From NCBI RefSeq assembly GCF_021375795.1, contig NZ_JAEIOI010000007.1, positions 42,760 through 106,759 of the forward strand: 64,000 nt of DNA. Reading direction: 5' to 3'. Source of the DNA: Pseudomonas anguilliseptica. Its GTDB lineage: Bacteria > Pseudomonadota > Gammaproteobacteria > Pseudomonadales > Pseudomonadaceae. Position numbers and translations under genes: made by a program. How positions within the stretch are numbered: the first letter of the stretch is position 1; each line of letters starts with the position of its first letter. Under the pieces are notes generated by a model. That model was not told the origin of the DNA and ran no database searches. It was given only the letters and a program-made list of their open reading frames with translations. Below are positions 27,401 through 35,354 of this stretch, piece by piece.

Positions 27401-27781
27401 CCTAGTGACCGCTATGTGCTGACCTGCAACGGCGTGCCGGTGCCGCTGCGGCCCACCGGCAAAGTCGGTGAGTTTGTCGGTGGCGTGCGCTTTCGCGCCT
27501 GGCAGCCGGCCAACTGCCTGCACCCGACCATCGAAGTGCACGCGCCGCTGGTCTTCGACCTGCTGGACAGCTGGATGAACCGCTCTCTGGGTGGCTGCCA
27601 GTACCATGTCGCCCACCCCGGCGGACGTAACTACGACAGCCTGCCGGTGAATGCCTACGAGGCTGAGAGCCGGCGCATGGCGCGCTTCTTCCGTTTGGGC
27701 CACAGCCCCGGCAAGCGCCCGACACTGGCCCCGATCAACAATAATGAACTGCCCATGACCCTGGATCTGCGCCTTGTTTGA
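24491..27781 (+). CDS. Transglutaminase-like / DUF2126 protein
   Basis: A 1096-residue protein. Residues 1-90 are the bacterial transglutaminase-like N domain; the core has a papain-like triad, Cys180 (GSGSCRDSAW), His229 (DLHAWCEVYLPG) and Asp245 (GLDPTSG). From about residue 320 the DUF2126 domain, a glutamine-synthetase/amidoligase-related fold, carries LTMGGEPTFVALD, GQGKWYPGEQLPRW, VEVNIHP and DGRHTGTGGGNHFVLGG. The GTG start is fixed by AGGAGG six bases upstream. It heads a three-gene cluster with an ATP-grasp/alpha-E protein and a second transglutaminase. The set probably forms and breaks isopeptide bonds on an unknown peptide; that is inference. Confidence 0.88.
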   Translation: MSIHIALHHVSHYRYDRAVNLGPQVVRLRPAPHSRTRVLSYALKVEPGEHFINWQQDPQGNYLARLVFPEKTRELKIEVDLVAEMAVFNPFDFFLEPYAEKIPFAYTEGEQLELAPYLVKLPAGKLFAKYLASIERTPLPSVDFLVALNQRLSTDISYLIRLEPGVQTPEESLEKGSGSCRDSAWLLVQLFRHLGLAARFVSGYLIQLKADVKSLDGPSGTEVDFTDLHAWCEVYLPGAGWIGLDPTSGLFAGEGHIPLACSPEPSSAAPISGGVDECECEFSHEMWVERIWEAPRVSKPYSEVQWQAIVDLGQKIDEDLQEQDVRLTMGGEPTFVALDYPDDPEWNTAALGPNKRRLASDLFHRLREHYAPSALVHFGQGKWYPGEQLPRWSLNAYWRRDGEPIWHNPALYADEQKDYGVDAAKAADFLTLLAERLGVDAKYCVPAYEDRFYYLWRERRLPINVSAEDPRLADPLERERLRKVFEQGLDKVVGHILPLARQAKQLGWQSGSWFLRDEHCRLIPGDSALGYRLPLDSQPWVSEADYPYITPEDPSQRFAPLPAAAQIKPQSRGVWSGSQTSTNKRPLLGQSAAGVVRTALCAEPRGGKLYLFMPPLVRLEDYLELVAAIEATAAEMKCPVLLEGYEPPLDPRLQFFRVTPDPGVIEVNIHPAASWDELVERTEFLYEQARECRLSSEKFMIDGRHTGTGGGNHFVLGGATPADSPFLRRPDLLRSLISYWHNHPSLSYLFSGLFIGPTSQAPRIDEARNDALYELEIAFAQMPEAGRDCQPWLVDRLLRNLLVDVTGNTHRAEFCIDKLYSPDSASGRLGLLELRAFEMPPHAQMSLAQQLLIRALIARFWREPYQPARLVRWGTELHDRYLLPHFIEQDFADVLQELDGCGYRLHSEWFAPHFEFRFPKSGDFNVKGIELELRQALEPWHVLGEEGGGGGTVRYVDSSLERMQVKLSGLPSDRYVLTCNGVPVPLRPTGKVGEFVGGVRFRAWQPANCLHPTIEVHAPLVFDLLDSWMNRSLGGCQYHVAHPGGRNYDSLPVNAYEAESRRMARFFRLGHSPGKRPTLAPINNNELPMTLDLRLV

Positions 27782-27820
27782 CGTAATGTCGCTCACTTGA
27801 ATGAAGGCTTTCGCGACCAG

Positions 27821-27848
27821 TCCCCTCTCCCATAAATGGGGGAGGGGA
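27821..27848. repeat. Short palindrome between cluster genes
   Basis: TCCCCTCTCCCAT and ATGGGGGAGGGGA (12 of 13 paired) flank two A residues. C/T- and G/A-rich palindromes of this kind are common between genes in pseudomonads. It separates the first two genes of the transglutaminase cluster. Confidence 0.6.
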
Positions 27849-27886
27849 GCGTAAAGCCGTATTGCCTTGCCACTGCCGAGCCTGCC

Positions 27887-30382
27887 ATGCCCGACCTGCT
27901 TGCCGACTACCCCCTGACGCCAGGGGCTTATCACGAACTGTTCGACACCGCCGGTCAGGTGCGCCCGCACTGGCGCCTGTTGCTGGAGCGTCTGCAGCGC
28001 AGCAGCCCGGCGCAGCTGGCCCAGCGTCAGGCCCTGCTGGCGCGGCAGATTCAGGAAAACGGCGTGACCTACAACGTCTACGCCGACCCCGATGGCGCCG
28101 ACCGGCCGTGGGAGCTGGACCTGCTGCCCAACCTGATCCCCGCCGAGGAATGGCAGCAGATCGCCGCTGGCGTGGCGCAGCGTGCCACTTTGCTGAACAG
28201 CGTGCTGGCCGACCTGTATGGCCCGCAACAGCTGCTGGCCGACGGGCTGCTGCCTGCCGAGCTGGTGTTTGGCCACAACAACTACCTGTGGCCTTGCCAG
28301 GGCGTCCAGCCCCCCGGCGGCACCTACCTGCACCTGTATGCGGTGGACTTGGCCCGGGCGCCGGATGGCCGCTGGTGGGTCACCGCCGACCGCACCCAGG
28401 CCCCGTCTGGCGCGGGTTATGCCCTGGAAAACCGGCAGATCGTCTCGCGAGCCTTTCCTGAGCTGTACCGCGACCTGCGCGTGCAATACCTGGCCGGCTT
28501 CTTCCGCACCCTGCAGGACACCCTGGCGCGCCAGGCTCCAACTGATGCGGGTGAAACGCCGCTGGTGGTGCTGCTGACCCCGGGGCGTTTTAACGAGAGC
28601 TATTTCGAGCACCTGTACCTGGCGCGCCAGCTCGGCTACCCCTTGGTGGAAGGCAGCGACCTGACCGTGCGTGATGCCAAGGTCTACCTGAAAACCCTGG
28701 CTGGCCTGCGCCGCGTGCATGCGGTGCTGCGCCGTCTGGATGATGACTTCTGCGATCCGCTGGAGCTGCGCACCGACTCGGCCCTCGGCGTGCCCGGCCT
28801 GCTCGAAGCCGTGCGCCAGGGCCATGTGCTGGTGGCCAATGCCCTCGGCAGTGGCGTGCTGGAGTCCCCTGGCTTGCCGGGCTTTCTCCCGGCCATCGCG
28901 GAAAAATTATTGGGCGAAGAACTGCTGCTGCCCTCTATCGCCAGTTGGTGGTGCGGCGAGCCGCCGGTGCTGGACAAGGCTCTGGAACAGCTCGACGAGC
29001 TGCTGGTGCGCGCCAGCTTTCCCTCGCAGAGTTTTGCCCCGGTGTTTGGCCGTGATCTGGATGAAACGCAGCGCGCCGAGCTGGCTGAACGGCTCAAGGC
29101 GCGGCCCTATGCCTATGTCGCCCAGGCGCTGGCGCAACTGTCACAGGCGCCGGTCTGGCAGCCAGAGGACGCGACGCTGGCACCGCGTGCGATTGGTATG
29201 CGGGTATTCGCCGTGGCCAGCGCCGAGGGCTATCGGGTGATGCCCGGTGGCCTGACTCGGGTCGCCGCCGAAGCCGACGCCGAAGTGGTGTCGATGCAAC
29301 GCGGTGGCGCCAGCAAGGACACCTGGGTACTCGGCGAACGGCATGCTGGCGGTGAACCCTGGCAATGGCTGCGCCCGCTGGGCGTGGCCGATCTGGTGCG
29401 CAGCGACCCCTACCTGCCTTCACGGGTGGTGGAAAATCTCTACTGGTTCGGTCGCTACAGCGAACGCTGCGAAGACGGTGCGCGGCTGCTGCGCATCATG
29501 CTGGCGCGCTATGTGGATGACGACGATGATCCTCAAGCCCTGCAAACCGCCCTGAGCCTGGCCGAGAGCCTGGGCTTGCTACCGGACGCCGACAGCGGCG
29601 AACTGCAGCAGCGCCTGCTCGAAGCGCTGCTCGGAGAAGACTGGCCGGATAGCCTGCGCGGCAATCTGCAGCGTCTGCAATGGGTGGCTGGCAGCGTGCG
29701 TGGCAAGCTGTCTCAGGCCAACTGGCAGGCCCTGCTCGAATTGCAGCGTGAGGCCCAGTCACTGAGCAGCGAGCAGGCCGACTTTGGCGAGCTGCTGGAT
29801 TTTCTCGACCGCCTGCTGCTGTCGCTGGCGGCGCTCTCAGGCTTTGCCCTGGACGATATGACTCGCGATGACGGCTGGCGTTTTCTGATGCTCGGGCGTT
29901 GTATCGAACGCCTGCAGTTTCTCTGCGACAGCCTGGCCAACTTCCTCACCAGCAGCGCGGCGCAGGATCAATCGGCGCTGGCGTGGCTGCTGGAACTGGG
30001 TAACAGCAGCATCACCTACCGCACCCGTTACCTGGCCTCGGCGCAGCTGATTCCAGTGCTCGACCTGTTGCTGCTGGATGAGCAGAACCCGCATGCAGTG
30101 TTGTTTCAGATACGCACATTGTTGCGTTCACTGGAGCGCCTCGGTGAACACTTCGAACTGCCGGCCGAGCGGCGCTTGCAGCATCTTGAGCAGCAGCTGG
30201 CGCGCTTTAGCCTGGCCAGCCTGGAGAACCCGCTGTTTGGCGCGGCCAGTGTGCAGGAGGTACTCGCCGGCTTGGCCGAGCTACTGACCAGCATCAGCCA
30301 GGCCGCTGCGCAAACCTCAGACCGCCTGGGCCTGCGCTTCTTTGCCCATGTTGATGCCAGCCAGCGGACGCAATCCTCATGA
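27887..30382 (+). CDS. Circularly permuted ATP-grasp and alpha-E domain fusion protein
   Basis: An 831-residue fusion. The first part (to about residue 480) is the circularly permuted type 2 ATP-grasp module: LLARQIQENGVTYNVYADPDGADRPWELDLLPNLI, DLYGPQQLL, LENRQIVSRAFPELY, TPGRFNESYFEHLYLARQLG and LVEGSDLTVRDAKVYLKT. The rest is the helical alpha-E domain, starting LPSRVVENLYWFGRYSERCEDGARLLR and containing LGRCIERLQFLCDSLANF. ATG at 27887 gives the family start. Its stop overlaps the next gene by four bases (ATGA). ATP-grasp enzymes ligate carboxylates to amines, which fits a peptide-modifying cluster; no substrate is known. Confidence 0.88.
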   Translation: MPDLLADYPLTPGAYHELFDTAGQVRPHWRLLLERLQRSSPAQLAQRQALLARQIQENGVTYNVYADPDGADRPWELDLLPNLIPAEEWQQIAAGVAQRATLLNSVLADLYGPQQLLADGLLPAELVFGHNNYLWPCQGVQPPGGTYLHLYAVDLARAPDGRWWVTADRTQAPSGAGYALENRQIVSRAFPELYRDLRVQYLAGFFRTLQDTLARQAPTDAGETPLVVLLTPGRFNESYFEHLYLARQLGYPLVEGSDLTVRDAKVYLKTLAGLRRVHAVLRRLDDDFCDPLELRTDSALGVPGLLEAVRQGHVLVANALGSGVLESPGLPGFLPAIAEKLLGEELLLPSIASWWCGEPPVLDKALEQLDELLVRASFPSQSFAPVFGRDLDETQRAELAERLKARPYAYVAQALAQLSQAPVWQPEDATLAPRAIGMRVFAVASAEGYRVMPGGLTRVAAEADAEVVSMQRGGASKDTWVLGERHAGGEPWQWLRPLGVADLVRSDPYLPSRVVENLYWFGRYSERCEDGARLLRIMLARYVDDDDDPQALQTALSLAESLGLLPDADSGELQQRLLEALLGEDWPDSLRGNLQRLQWVAGSVRGKLSQANWQALLELQREAQSLSSEQADFGELLDFLDRLLLSLAALSGFALDDMTRDDGWRFLMLGRCIERLQFLCDSLANFLTSSAAQDQSALAWLLELGNSSITYRTRYLASAQLIPVLDLLLLDEQNPHAVLFQIRTLLRSLERLGEHFELPAERRLQHLEQQLARFSLASLENPLFGAASVQEVLAGLAELLTSISQAAAQTSDRLGLRFFAHVDASQRTQSS

Positions 30383-31275
30383 GCAGCGCCTTCTACCAGA
30401 TTCTGCACGACACCCATTACCGCTATGCCGCGCCGGTATCGCTGGCCCAGCAGCTGGCACACCTGTGGCCGCGCGCCTGCCCCTGGCAGCGCAATCATGA
30501 ACAGCAGCTGTTGGTCAGCCCACAGCCGTGCCAGCGCCAGGATGCCCTGGATGTGTTCGGCAACCCGCTGACCCGCCTGGTGTTTGAGCGTCCGCATGAT
30601 GAGCTTATGGTCAGCGCGCGGCTCAAGGTCGAAGTGCTGGCGCGCGACGAGCTGGATTTGACACAGTCGCCAGCCTGGGAACAGGCCTGCACGGCGCTGC
30701 GTTATAGCGGCCAGGCGCTACTGCCCGATGTGCTGGAGGCGGCGCGTTTTCGCTTCGAGTCGCCCTATGTGCACCTCAAGCAGGTGTTCAGCGATTACGC
30801 GGCGGATTGCTTTACCCCAGACCGGCCGTTATTGGTGGCGGTGGATGGGCTGATGCAGAAGATTTTTGCCGAATTCAGCTTTGATGCGGCGGCGACCCAG
30901 GTGGCGACGCCTTTGCTACAGGTGCTGGAAGAGCGCCGCGGTGTGTGCCAAGACTTTGCCCACCTGATGCTCGCCTGCCTGCGTTCACGCGGCCTGGCGG
31001 TGCGCTATGTCAGTGGTTACCTGCTCACTCAACCGCCGCCTGGCCAGCCTCGGCTGATCGGTGCCGATGCCTCGCACGCCTGGGTCTCGGTGTTCTGCCC
31101 AGAGCAGGGCTGGGTGGATTTCGACCCAACCAACAATATTCGACCGGCTCTGGAACATATCACCCTGGCCTGGGGCCGTGATTTTGCCGATGTCTCACCG
31201 CTGCGCGGGGTGATCCTCGGTGGCGGCAGCCACGACCCTGAGGTGCAGGTGACGGTGCTGCCGTTGGCGAGTTAG
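30379..31275 (+). CDS. Transglutaminase-like cysteine protease family protein
   Basis: A 298-residue single-domain transglutaminase-like protein. The N-terminal beta domain (FYQILHDTHYRYAAPVSLAQQ) is followed by the papain-like core: Cys190 in RRGVCQDFAHLMLACLRS, His233 in DASHAWVSVFCP and Asp249 in VDFDPTNNI. No signal peptide, so cytoplasmic. Its ATG overlaps the preceding stop (ATGA). It is a shorter paralogue of the first gene of the cluster and lacks DUF2126. Its stop overlaps the converging DUF808 stop by three bases (TTAG). Role within the cluster, ligation or hydrolysis, cannot be told from sequence. Confidence 0.88.
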   Translation: MSSAFYQILHDTHYRYAAPVSLAQQLAHLWPRACPWQRNHEQQLLVSPQPCQRQDALDVFGNPLTRLVFERPHDELMVSARLKVEVLARDELDLTQSPAWEQACTALRYSGQALLPDVLEAARFRFESPYVHLKQVFSDYAADCFTPDRPLLVAVDGLMQKIFAEFSFDAAATQVATPLLQVLEERRGVCQDFAHLMLACLRSRGLAVRYVSGYLLTQPPPGQPRLIGADASHAWVSVFCPEQGWVDFDPTNNIRPALEHITLAWGRDFADVSPLRGVILGGGSHDPEVQVTVLPLAS

Positions 31276-32213
31276 CGCTTGATCACTTTCCACACGTGCG
31301 TGGCCAGGCTGACCAGCAACAGCGCGATGGCGCCGGCGATGATCCCGGCGATGGCATTCAGCAAGGTTGGCAGCAGGGCGGCGAGCAGGCCGCTGCTGAC
31401 GGCAACGCTTTGCGCCAACTGGTCGATCCACGCCTGGGCAGCATGTACGCCGTGGGTGAGGATGCCGCCGCCGACCATAAACATTGCCGCAGTGCCGAGC
31501 ACCGACAGGGCTTTCATCAGATAGGGTGCGGTCAGCAGCAGGCCGCGACCGACGGCACGTTGCAGACGTTTGCCCAGTCCTGCGCCGCTGCGCTGGTTGA
31601 GGTACAGGCCGGCGTCGTCCAGTTTGACGATGCCCGCCACCAGGCCGTAGACGCCAACAGTCATCAGGATGGCGATACCGGATAGCACTGCGACCTGCTT
31701 GCCAAAACTGGCCAGGGCCACGGTGCCCAGGGTGATGGCGATGATCTCGGCCGAGAGAATGAAGTCGGTGCGGATCGCGCCTTTGATCTTGTCCTGTTCG
31801 AACGCCAGGATATCCACCTCCGGGTCGGCCACTGCGTGCAGCCGCTCGGCGTGCTGCGCCTGGGCATCCGCCTGGCTGTGAAGGAATTTATGCGCGAGTT
31901 TTTCGAAACCCTCGTAACAGAGGAAGGCGCCGCCGAACATCAGCAGTGGGGTGACCGCCCAAGGCGCGAAGGCGCTGATCAGCAATGCTGCAGGCACCAG
32001 AATCAGCTTGTTCCTGAATGAGCCCTTGGCCACGGCCCAAACCACCGGCAGCTCACGTTCGGCACGCACGCCGGTGACCTGCTGGGCATTCAGCGCCAGG
32101 TCGTCACCGAGGACGCCGGCGGTTTTCTTGGCAGCGACTTTGGTCATCACCGCTACGTCATCGAGCACTGCGGCAATATCATCGAGCAGGGTTAACAGGC
32201 TAGCGCCGGCCAT
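31272..32213 (-). CDS. DUF808 (YedI-like) inner-membrane protein
   Basis: A 313-residue membrane protein of the DUF808 family. It begins with the conserved soluble head ASLLTLLDDIAAVLDDVAVMTKVAAKKTAGVLGDDLALNA, followed by about six hydrophobic segments, for example ILVPAALLISAFAPWAVTPLLMFGGAFL, IIAITLGTVALASFGKQ and IAGIIAGAIALLLVSL. Function of the family is unknown. Tail-to-tail with the transglutaminase gene, sharing TTAG. The region upstream (32214-33038) has no large gene; it holds a 23-codon ORF and DnaA-box-like sites. Confidence 0.88.
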   Translation of the reverse strand: MAGASLLTLLDDIAAVLDDVAVMTKVAAKKTAGVLGDDLALNAQQVTGVRAERELPVVWAVAKGSFRNKLILVPAALLISAFAPWAVTPLLMFGGAFLCYEGFEKLAHKFLHSQADAQAQHAERLHAVADPEVDILAFEQDKIKGAIRTDFILSAEIIAITLGTVALASFGKQVAVLSGIAILMTVGVYGLVAGIVKLDDAGLYLNQRSGAGLGKRLQRAVGRGLLLTAPYLMKALSVLGTAAMFMVGGGILTHGVHAAQAWIDQLAQSVAVSSGLLAALLPTLLNAIAGIIAGAIALLLVSLATHVWKVIKR

Positions 32214-32354
32214 GCAGGGGATTCCTTTCTAGGTTTTCGGGTAATCGCCCGGCAGAACAGCAGGCGATGGTGCGCAGATTTATACGTGAGTCCACGCCCG
32301 TCAGCCATAGGCTGCCGTCACGTGTTTAGCGCGCCGCACGAAAACCGGCGGTTG

Positions 32355-32426
32355 CTAGTCGCTGCTGCCGCTGGCACCCCCGGCATAGGCGGCGAGCAGG
32401 CTGCGTAACAGGTCATGGATAGGCAT
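32355..32426 (-). CDS. Candidate 23-residue small protein
   Basis: On the minus strand an ATG at 32426 has a canonical AAGGAG ribosome site (plus-strand 434-439 of this kilobase) with seven bases spacing, and opens a 23-codon frame (MPIHDLLRSLLAAYAGGA, then a short Gly/Ser tail ending SSD). Residues 4-15 could form a short amphipathic or membrane-touching helix. It lies upstream of the DUF808 gene on the same strand, about 140 bases before its start. I do not recognise the peptide. The strong ribosome site is the only direct support. Confidence 0.4.
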   Translation of the reverse strand: MPIHDLLRSLLAAYAGGASGSSD

Positions 32427-32584
32427 GGCACATCTCCTTGGGTGATGGCACGACCTTACGCCGCTGCTTGGTGCTTGGGCTGTTGATTGTATTGATGGCG
32501 TCCATAGCCAGCAGCCTGATCAGTACTTATGCACCGCGCAGGCGAGTGGTGCAGATAGTTGTACACAAAGGCTGTGGAGTGAGT

Positions 32585-32966
32585 TGTGGATAAGGTGGGC
32601 GTAGCCGTATGTACGCCTAGTCAGCTGTCTGTTTGCGGTGGTTGTACAGTTTTTGATCAGCGCATTATTTTATGTGAAAACAACAGCTTAAGCGGTCTAT
32701 TCAGAGCGGTGTGGGCCGGCGCTGAAGTTGTCCACGACTCTTGTGGGTAGAACTGTTGATAACTTTGGTATGGCTGTTTGCAAGGCTGATGATGCCTGGT
32801 TTTGCGCCACTTGATCGCTTTTTGAGCAGTTTGCTGCATCCTTCCAAGGCTTCACTTTGTGTTCGCCGAGTCAAGCAATAATCGCGTTAATTCAAGGGTT
32901 TAGTGTGGTGATTAAGGCCTTTGTCAGGTACTTATCCCAGGTTGTTGTGGAACGATCTGTGGATAA
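32585..32966. other. Cluster of DnaA-box-like 9-mers
   Basis: Two perfect DnaA boxes (TGTGGATAA, complement of TTATCCACA) lie at 32585-32593 and 32958-32966, and a one-mismatch box TGTTGATAA at 32754-32762, all in the same orientation. Weaker relatives include TTGTCCACG near 32729 and TTATCCCAG at 32932-32940. The region is more AT-rich than its surroundings and has no evident large gene. It could titrate DnaA or act in replication control; it is not next to dnaA or rpmH, so I do not call it oriC. Confidence 0.45.
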
Positions 32967-32982
32967 CCTGCGCACGCCTGTG

Positions 32983-33009
32983 CTCAGGCCACGCTGGGCT
33001 TGGCCTGAG
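32983..33009. repeat. Hairpin downstream of the glycerophosphodiesterase gene
   Basis: CTCAGGCC pairs perfectly with GGCCTGAG around 11 bases, 30 bases beyond the minus-strand gene's stop. No T-run follows, so if it acts as a terminator it is a weak one. Confidence 0.4.
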
Positions 33010-33038
33010 CTGTGTTGGCTGTTTTTTGTACAGTGACC

Positions 33039-33953
33039 TCAGTCTGCTTCCAGTGCGCTGATGCGGGTCGAGCGCCCCAGTACTTGCAGGGCACGGTCCG
33101 GGTAGTCGGTGATCAGCGCGTCGGCCCCGAGGTCAAGTAGGCGGCGCATGTCCGGTTGCTCGTTGATGGTCCATAACTGCACATTCAGGCCGCGTTGACT
33201 GGCGGTCTGTAACAGGCTGCGGCTAGCGATGGGCAGGCCACTGTGCGCTTCGGGAATCTGCAGCGCCTGGTAGGACGGCGACAGTACACTGCTCAGGCCA
33301 ACCCAGTTGAGAGCCAGCAGCAGACGCACCGAACCGGGCCCGGCAGAGGTTGCCACTCCCGGACACTGTTCGCGAAACAGTTGCAGGCTACGGTCATAGA
33401 AGCTGCCAACAATCACCTTGTCGCGCTGCTGGTGGGCGGTGAGGGCGTCACATAGCTGCGCTTCCATACCGACATCCGGCACCTTGATCTCGATCACCTT
33501 GGGGATATCGGGGAATCGTTCGAGCACCTCAGTAAAGGTAGGGATACGCACGCCCTGGCCACGGTAAGGGTAGCTCTGGCCGCCATCGGCGCTCCAGCGG
33601 TAGCCGGCGTCCAGTGCTTGCAGCTGCGCCAGGCTGAGCGCGGCAACCGGGCCTTCGCCATTGGTGGTGCGATCCAGAGTGCGGTCGTGGATCACCACCA
33701 GCTCACTGTCACTGGACAGGTGCAGGTCCATCTCCAGCATGTCCACGCCCAGCGCGCTGGCACGGTCGAAGGCAAACAGGCTGTTCTCCGGCCACAGGCC
33801 TTTGCCGCCGCGGTGGGCAATCACCAGCGGTTGTTCGGCAAAGCGGCTAAGCACTGCGGCGGGTTGGGCCGGTTTACTGGTCATGGTCAGTACGCCGATG
33901 GCGATGGCCAGCAACAGCAGTGGAACAGAGAGAAAGCGGGCAACGCGCAGCAT
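33039..33953 (-). CDS. Glycerophosphodiester phosphodiesterase
   Basis: A 304-residue GDPD enzyme that hydrolyses glycerophosphodiesters to glycerol-3-phosphate and an alcohol. An N-terminal membrane anchor (residues 8-24, LSVPLLLLAIAIGVLTM) suggests it is held in the inner membrane facing the periplasm. TIM-barrel motifs: VIAHRGGKGLWPENSLFAF (catalytic His and Glu), DMLEMDLHLSSDSELVVIHDRTLDRTTNG (metal-binding Glu/Asp and second His), KVIEIKVPD and VQLWTINEQPDMRRLLDLGADALITDYPD. Complete length. It stands alone; no glpQ-type partner or transporter is adjacent. Confidence 0.9.
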   Translation of the reverse strand: MLRVARFLSVPLLLLAIAIGVLTMTSKPAQPAAVLSRFAEQPLVIAHRGGKGLWPENSLFAFDRASALGVDMLEMDLHLSSDSELVVIHDRTLDRTTNGEGPVAALSLAQLQALDAGYRWSADGGQSYPYRGQGVRIPTFTEVLERFPDIPKVIEIKVPDVGMEAQLCDALTAHQQRDKVIVGSFYDRSLQLFREQCPGVATSAGPGSVRLLLALNWVGLSSVLSPSYQALQIPEAHSGLPIASRSLLQTASQRGLNVQLWTINEQPDMRRLLDLGADALITDYPDRALQVLGRSTRISALEAD

Positions 33954-34120
33954 GGTCAGGGTCCAGGACAGTCAGGGATGAGCTTGAATACACCTCGACT
34001 ATGACAAAGCCATGAAGGCCATACGAGAGGCGAAATGCGCCAGCCTAGCGACCTTTGCGGTCAGGGATGGTTGGCGTGGCGGATGCGGGTGGACGCCGGC
34101 CGTCCACCCGAACCTGCAAC

Positions 34121-34693
34121 TCAGCCTGCCAGCAGCCAGGCGCCGGTCACGGCTGAAGCCGCGCCGAGTGCGCGCACCACCGGCGCAGCGGCCTGGGGCA
34201 GCAGGCGCACCAGGGCATAACCGCTGGCGTGCAGAGCGGCGGTTGCGACCACGAAACCGGCGGCATAGCCCCATGGGCTGGCCAGCTCTGGCAGCTCCAG
34301 ACCGTGGGCGACGCCGTGGGTCAGGGCGAACAGTGCAGTCAGGGCGATGGCGATCACCATCGGCAGGCGAATGGCGACGGCCACCAGCAAGCCAAACGCC
34401 AGTACCGAGGCAGCGATGCCGGTTTCCATCAGCGGAATTTCCAGGCCGTTAAAGCCCAGCAGGCCGCCAATCAGCATGGTGCCAACAAAGGTCAGCGGCA
34501 GCGCCCAGCGCGCCGCGCCGGATTGCTGCGCGGCCCATAGACCAACGGCGAGCATCGCCAGCAGGTGATCGAGGCCGAATACCGGGTGCGCCAGTCCGGC
34601 CATCAACCCGGAGTGGTCGTGGCCAGCGTGGGCGAAGGCCACGGCGGGGCTGAGAAACAGGGCGAGGGCGAACAGGGATTTACGCAGGTTCAT
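34121..34693 (-). CDS. ureJ: HupE/UreJ family nickel-permease-like membrane protein
   Basis: A 190-residue membrane protein with signal-like N terminus (SLFALALFLSPAVAFAHAGHDHSG) and six hydrophobic segments. The family signature HPVFGLDHLLAMLAVGLWAAQQ and a second motif HGVAHGLELPE are present; their histidines are thought to bind Ni. It follows ureG on the same strand with 27 bases between them, so it probably supplies nickel for urease maturation. I use ureJ because of that context; hupE is the same family in hydrogenase operons, and no hydrogenase gene is visible. Confidence 0.88.
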   Translation of the reverse strand: MNLRKSLFALALFLSPAVAFAHAGHDHSGLMAGLAHPVFGLDHLLAMLAVGLWAAQQSGAARWALPLTFVGTMLIGGLLGFNGLEIPLMETGIAASVLAFGLLVAVAIRLPMVIAIALTALFALTHGVAHGLELPELASPWGYAAGFVVATAALHASGYALVRLLPQAAAPVVRALGAASAVTGAWLLAG

Positions 34694-34720
34694 GGGGTGT
34701 CTCCTTGACTGAATAGATTC

Positions 34721-35335
34721 TCAAGCGGCCGTGAGCATGCCGTGGCGTTCGATAAAGGCGATGATCTGATCAAGCCCCTGGCCGATCTTCTGGTTGCTGA
34801 ACACAAACGGCTTGTCGCCGCGCATCTTCAGGGTGTCACGCTCCATCACCTCCAGTGAGGCGCCGACCAGTGGTGCCAGGTCGACCTTGTTGATCACCAG
34901 CAGGTCGGATTTGCAGATGCCTGGACCGCCTTTGCGCGGCAGCTTGTCTCCGGCAGATACGTCGATCACGTAGATGGTCAGGTCCGACAGCTCCGGACTG
35001 AAGGTGGCCGAGAGGTTGTCGCCGCCGGACTCGACGATGATCAGGTCCAGGCCCGGAAAGCGCCGGTTGAGCTGGTCGACTGCTTCCAGGTTGATCGAGG
35101 CGTCTTCGCGGATGGCGGTGTGCGGGCAACCGCCGGTTTCCACGCCGATGATCCGCTCCGGCACCAGAGCTTCGTTACGCACCAGAAACTGCGCGTCTTC
35201 CTGGGTGTAGATGTCGTTGGTCACCACCGCCAGGTTGTAGCGCTCGCGCAGGGCCAGGCACAGGGCCAGGGTCAGGGCGGTCTTGCCGGAGCCGACCGGG
35301 CCACCGATGCCGACACGCAGGGGTTGGCTGTTCAT
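34721..35335 (-). CDS. ureG: Urease accessory GTPase UreG
   Basis: A 204-residue SIMIBI GTPase that drives nickel insertion into urease. P-loop GPVGSGKT at residues 12-19, the nickel-binding Cys70-Pro71-His72 in ETGGCPHTAIRED, VESGGDNLSATFSPEL (switch region) and the base-recognition motif NKVDL. ATG at 35335 is preceded by AAGGAAGA; a longer frame reaching 35452 overlaps ureF and has no support. Operon order is ureE-ureF-ureG-ureJ. The urease structural genes (ureABC) and ureD are not in the window. Confidence 0.97.
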   Translation of the reverse strand: MNSQPLRVGIGGPVGSGKTALTLALCLALRERYNLAVVTNDIYTQEDAQFLVRNEALVPERIIGVETGGCPHTAIREDASINLEAVDQLNRRFPGLDLIIVESGGDNLSATFSPELSDLTIYVIDVSAGDKLPRKGGPGICKSDLLVINKVDLAPLVGASLEVMERDTLKMRGDKPFVFSNQKIGQGLDQIIAFIERHGMLTAA

Positions 35336-35354
35336 CTTCAAGTCTTCCTTATCA

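Noticed and set aside
26660..28825. 721-codon open frame on the minus strand
   Set aside because: Antisense to the ends of two genes of the transglutaminase cluster, crosses their junction, and shows no recognisable domain or ribosome site.
32585..32966. Calling the DnaA-box cluster oriC
   Set aside because: dnaA, dnaN, rpmH and gidA are not nearby, and only two perfect boxes are present; a titration or regulatory site is as far as the sequence goes.
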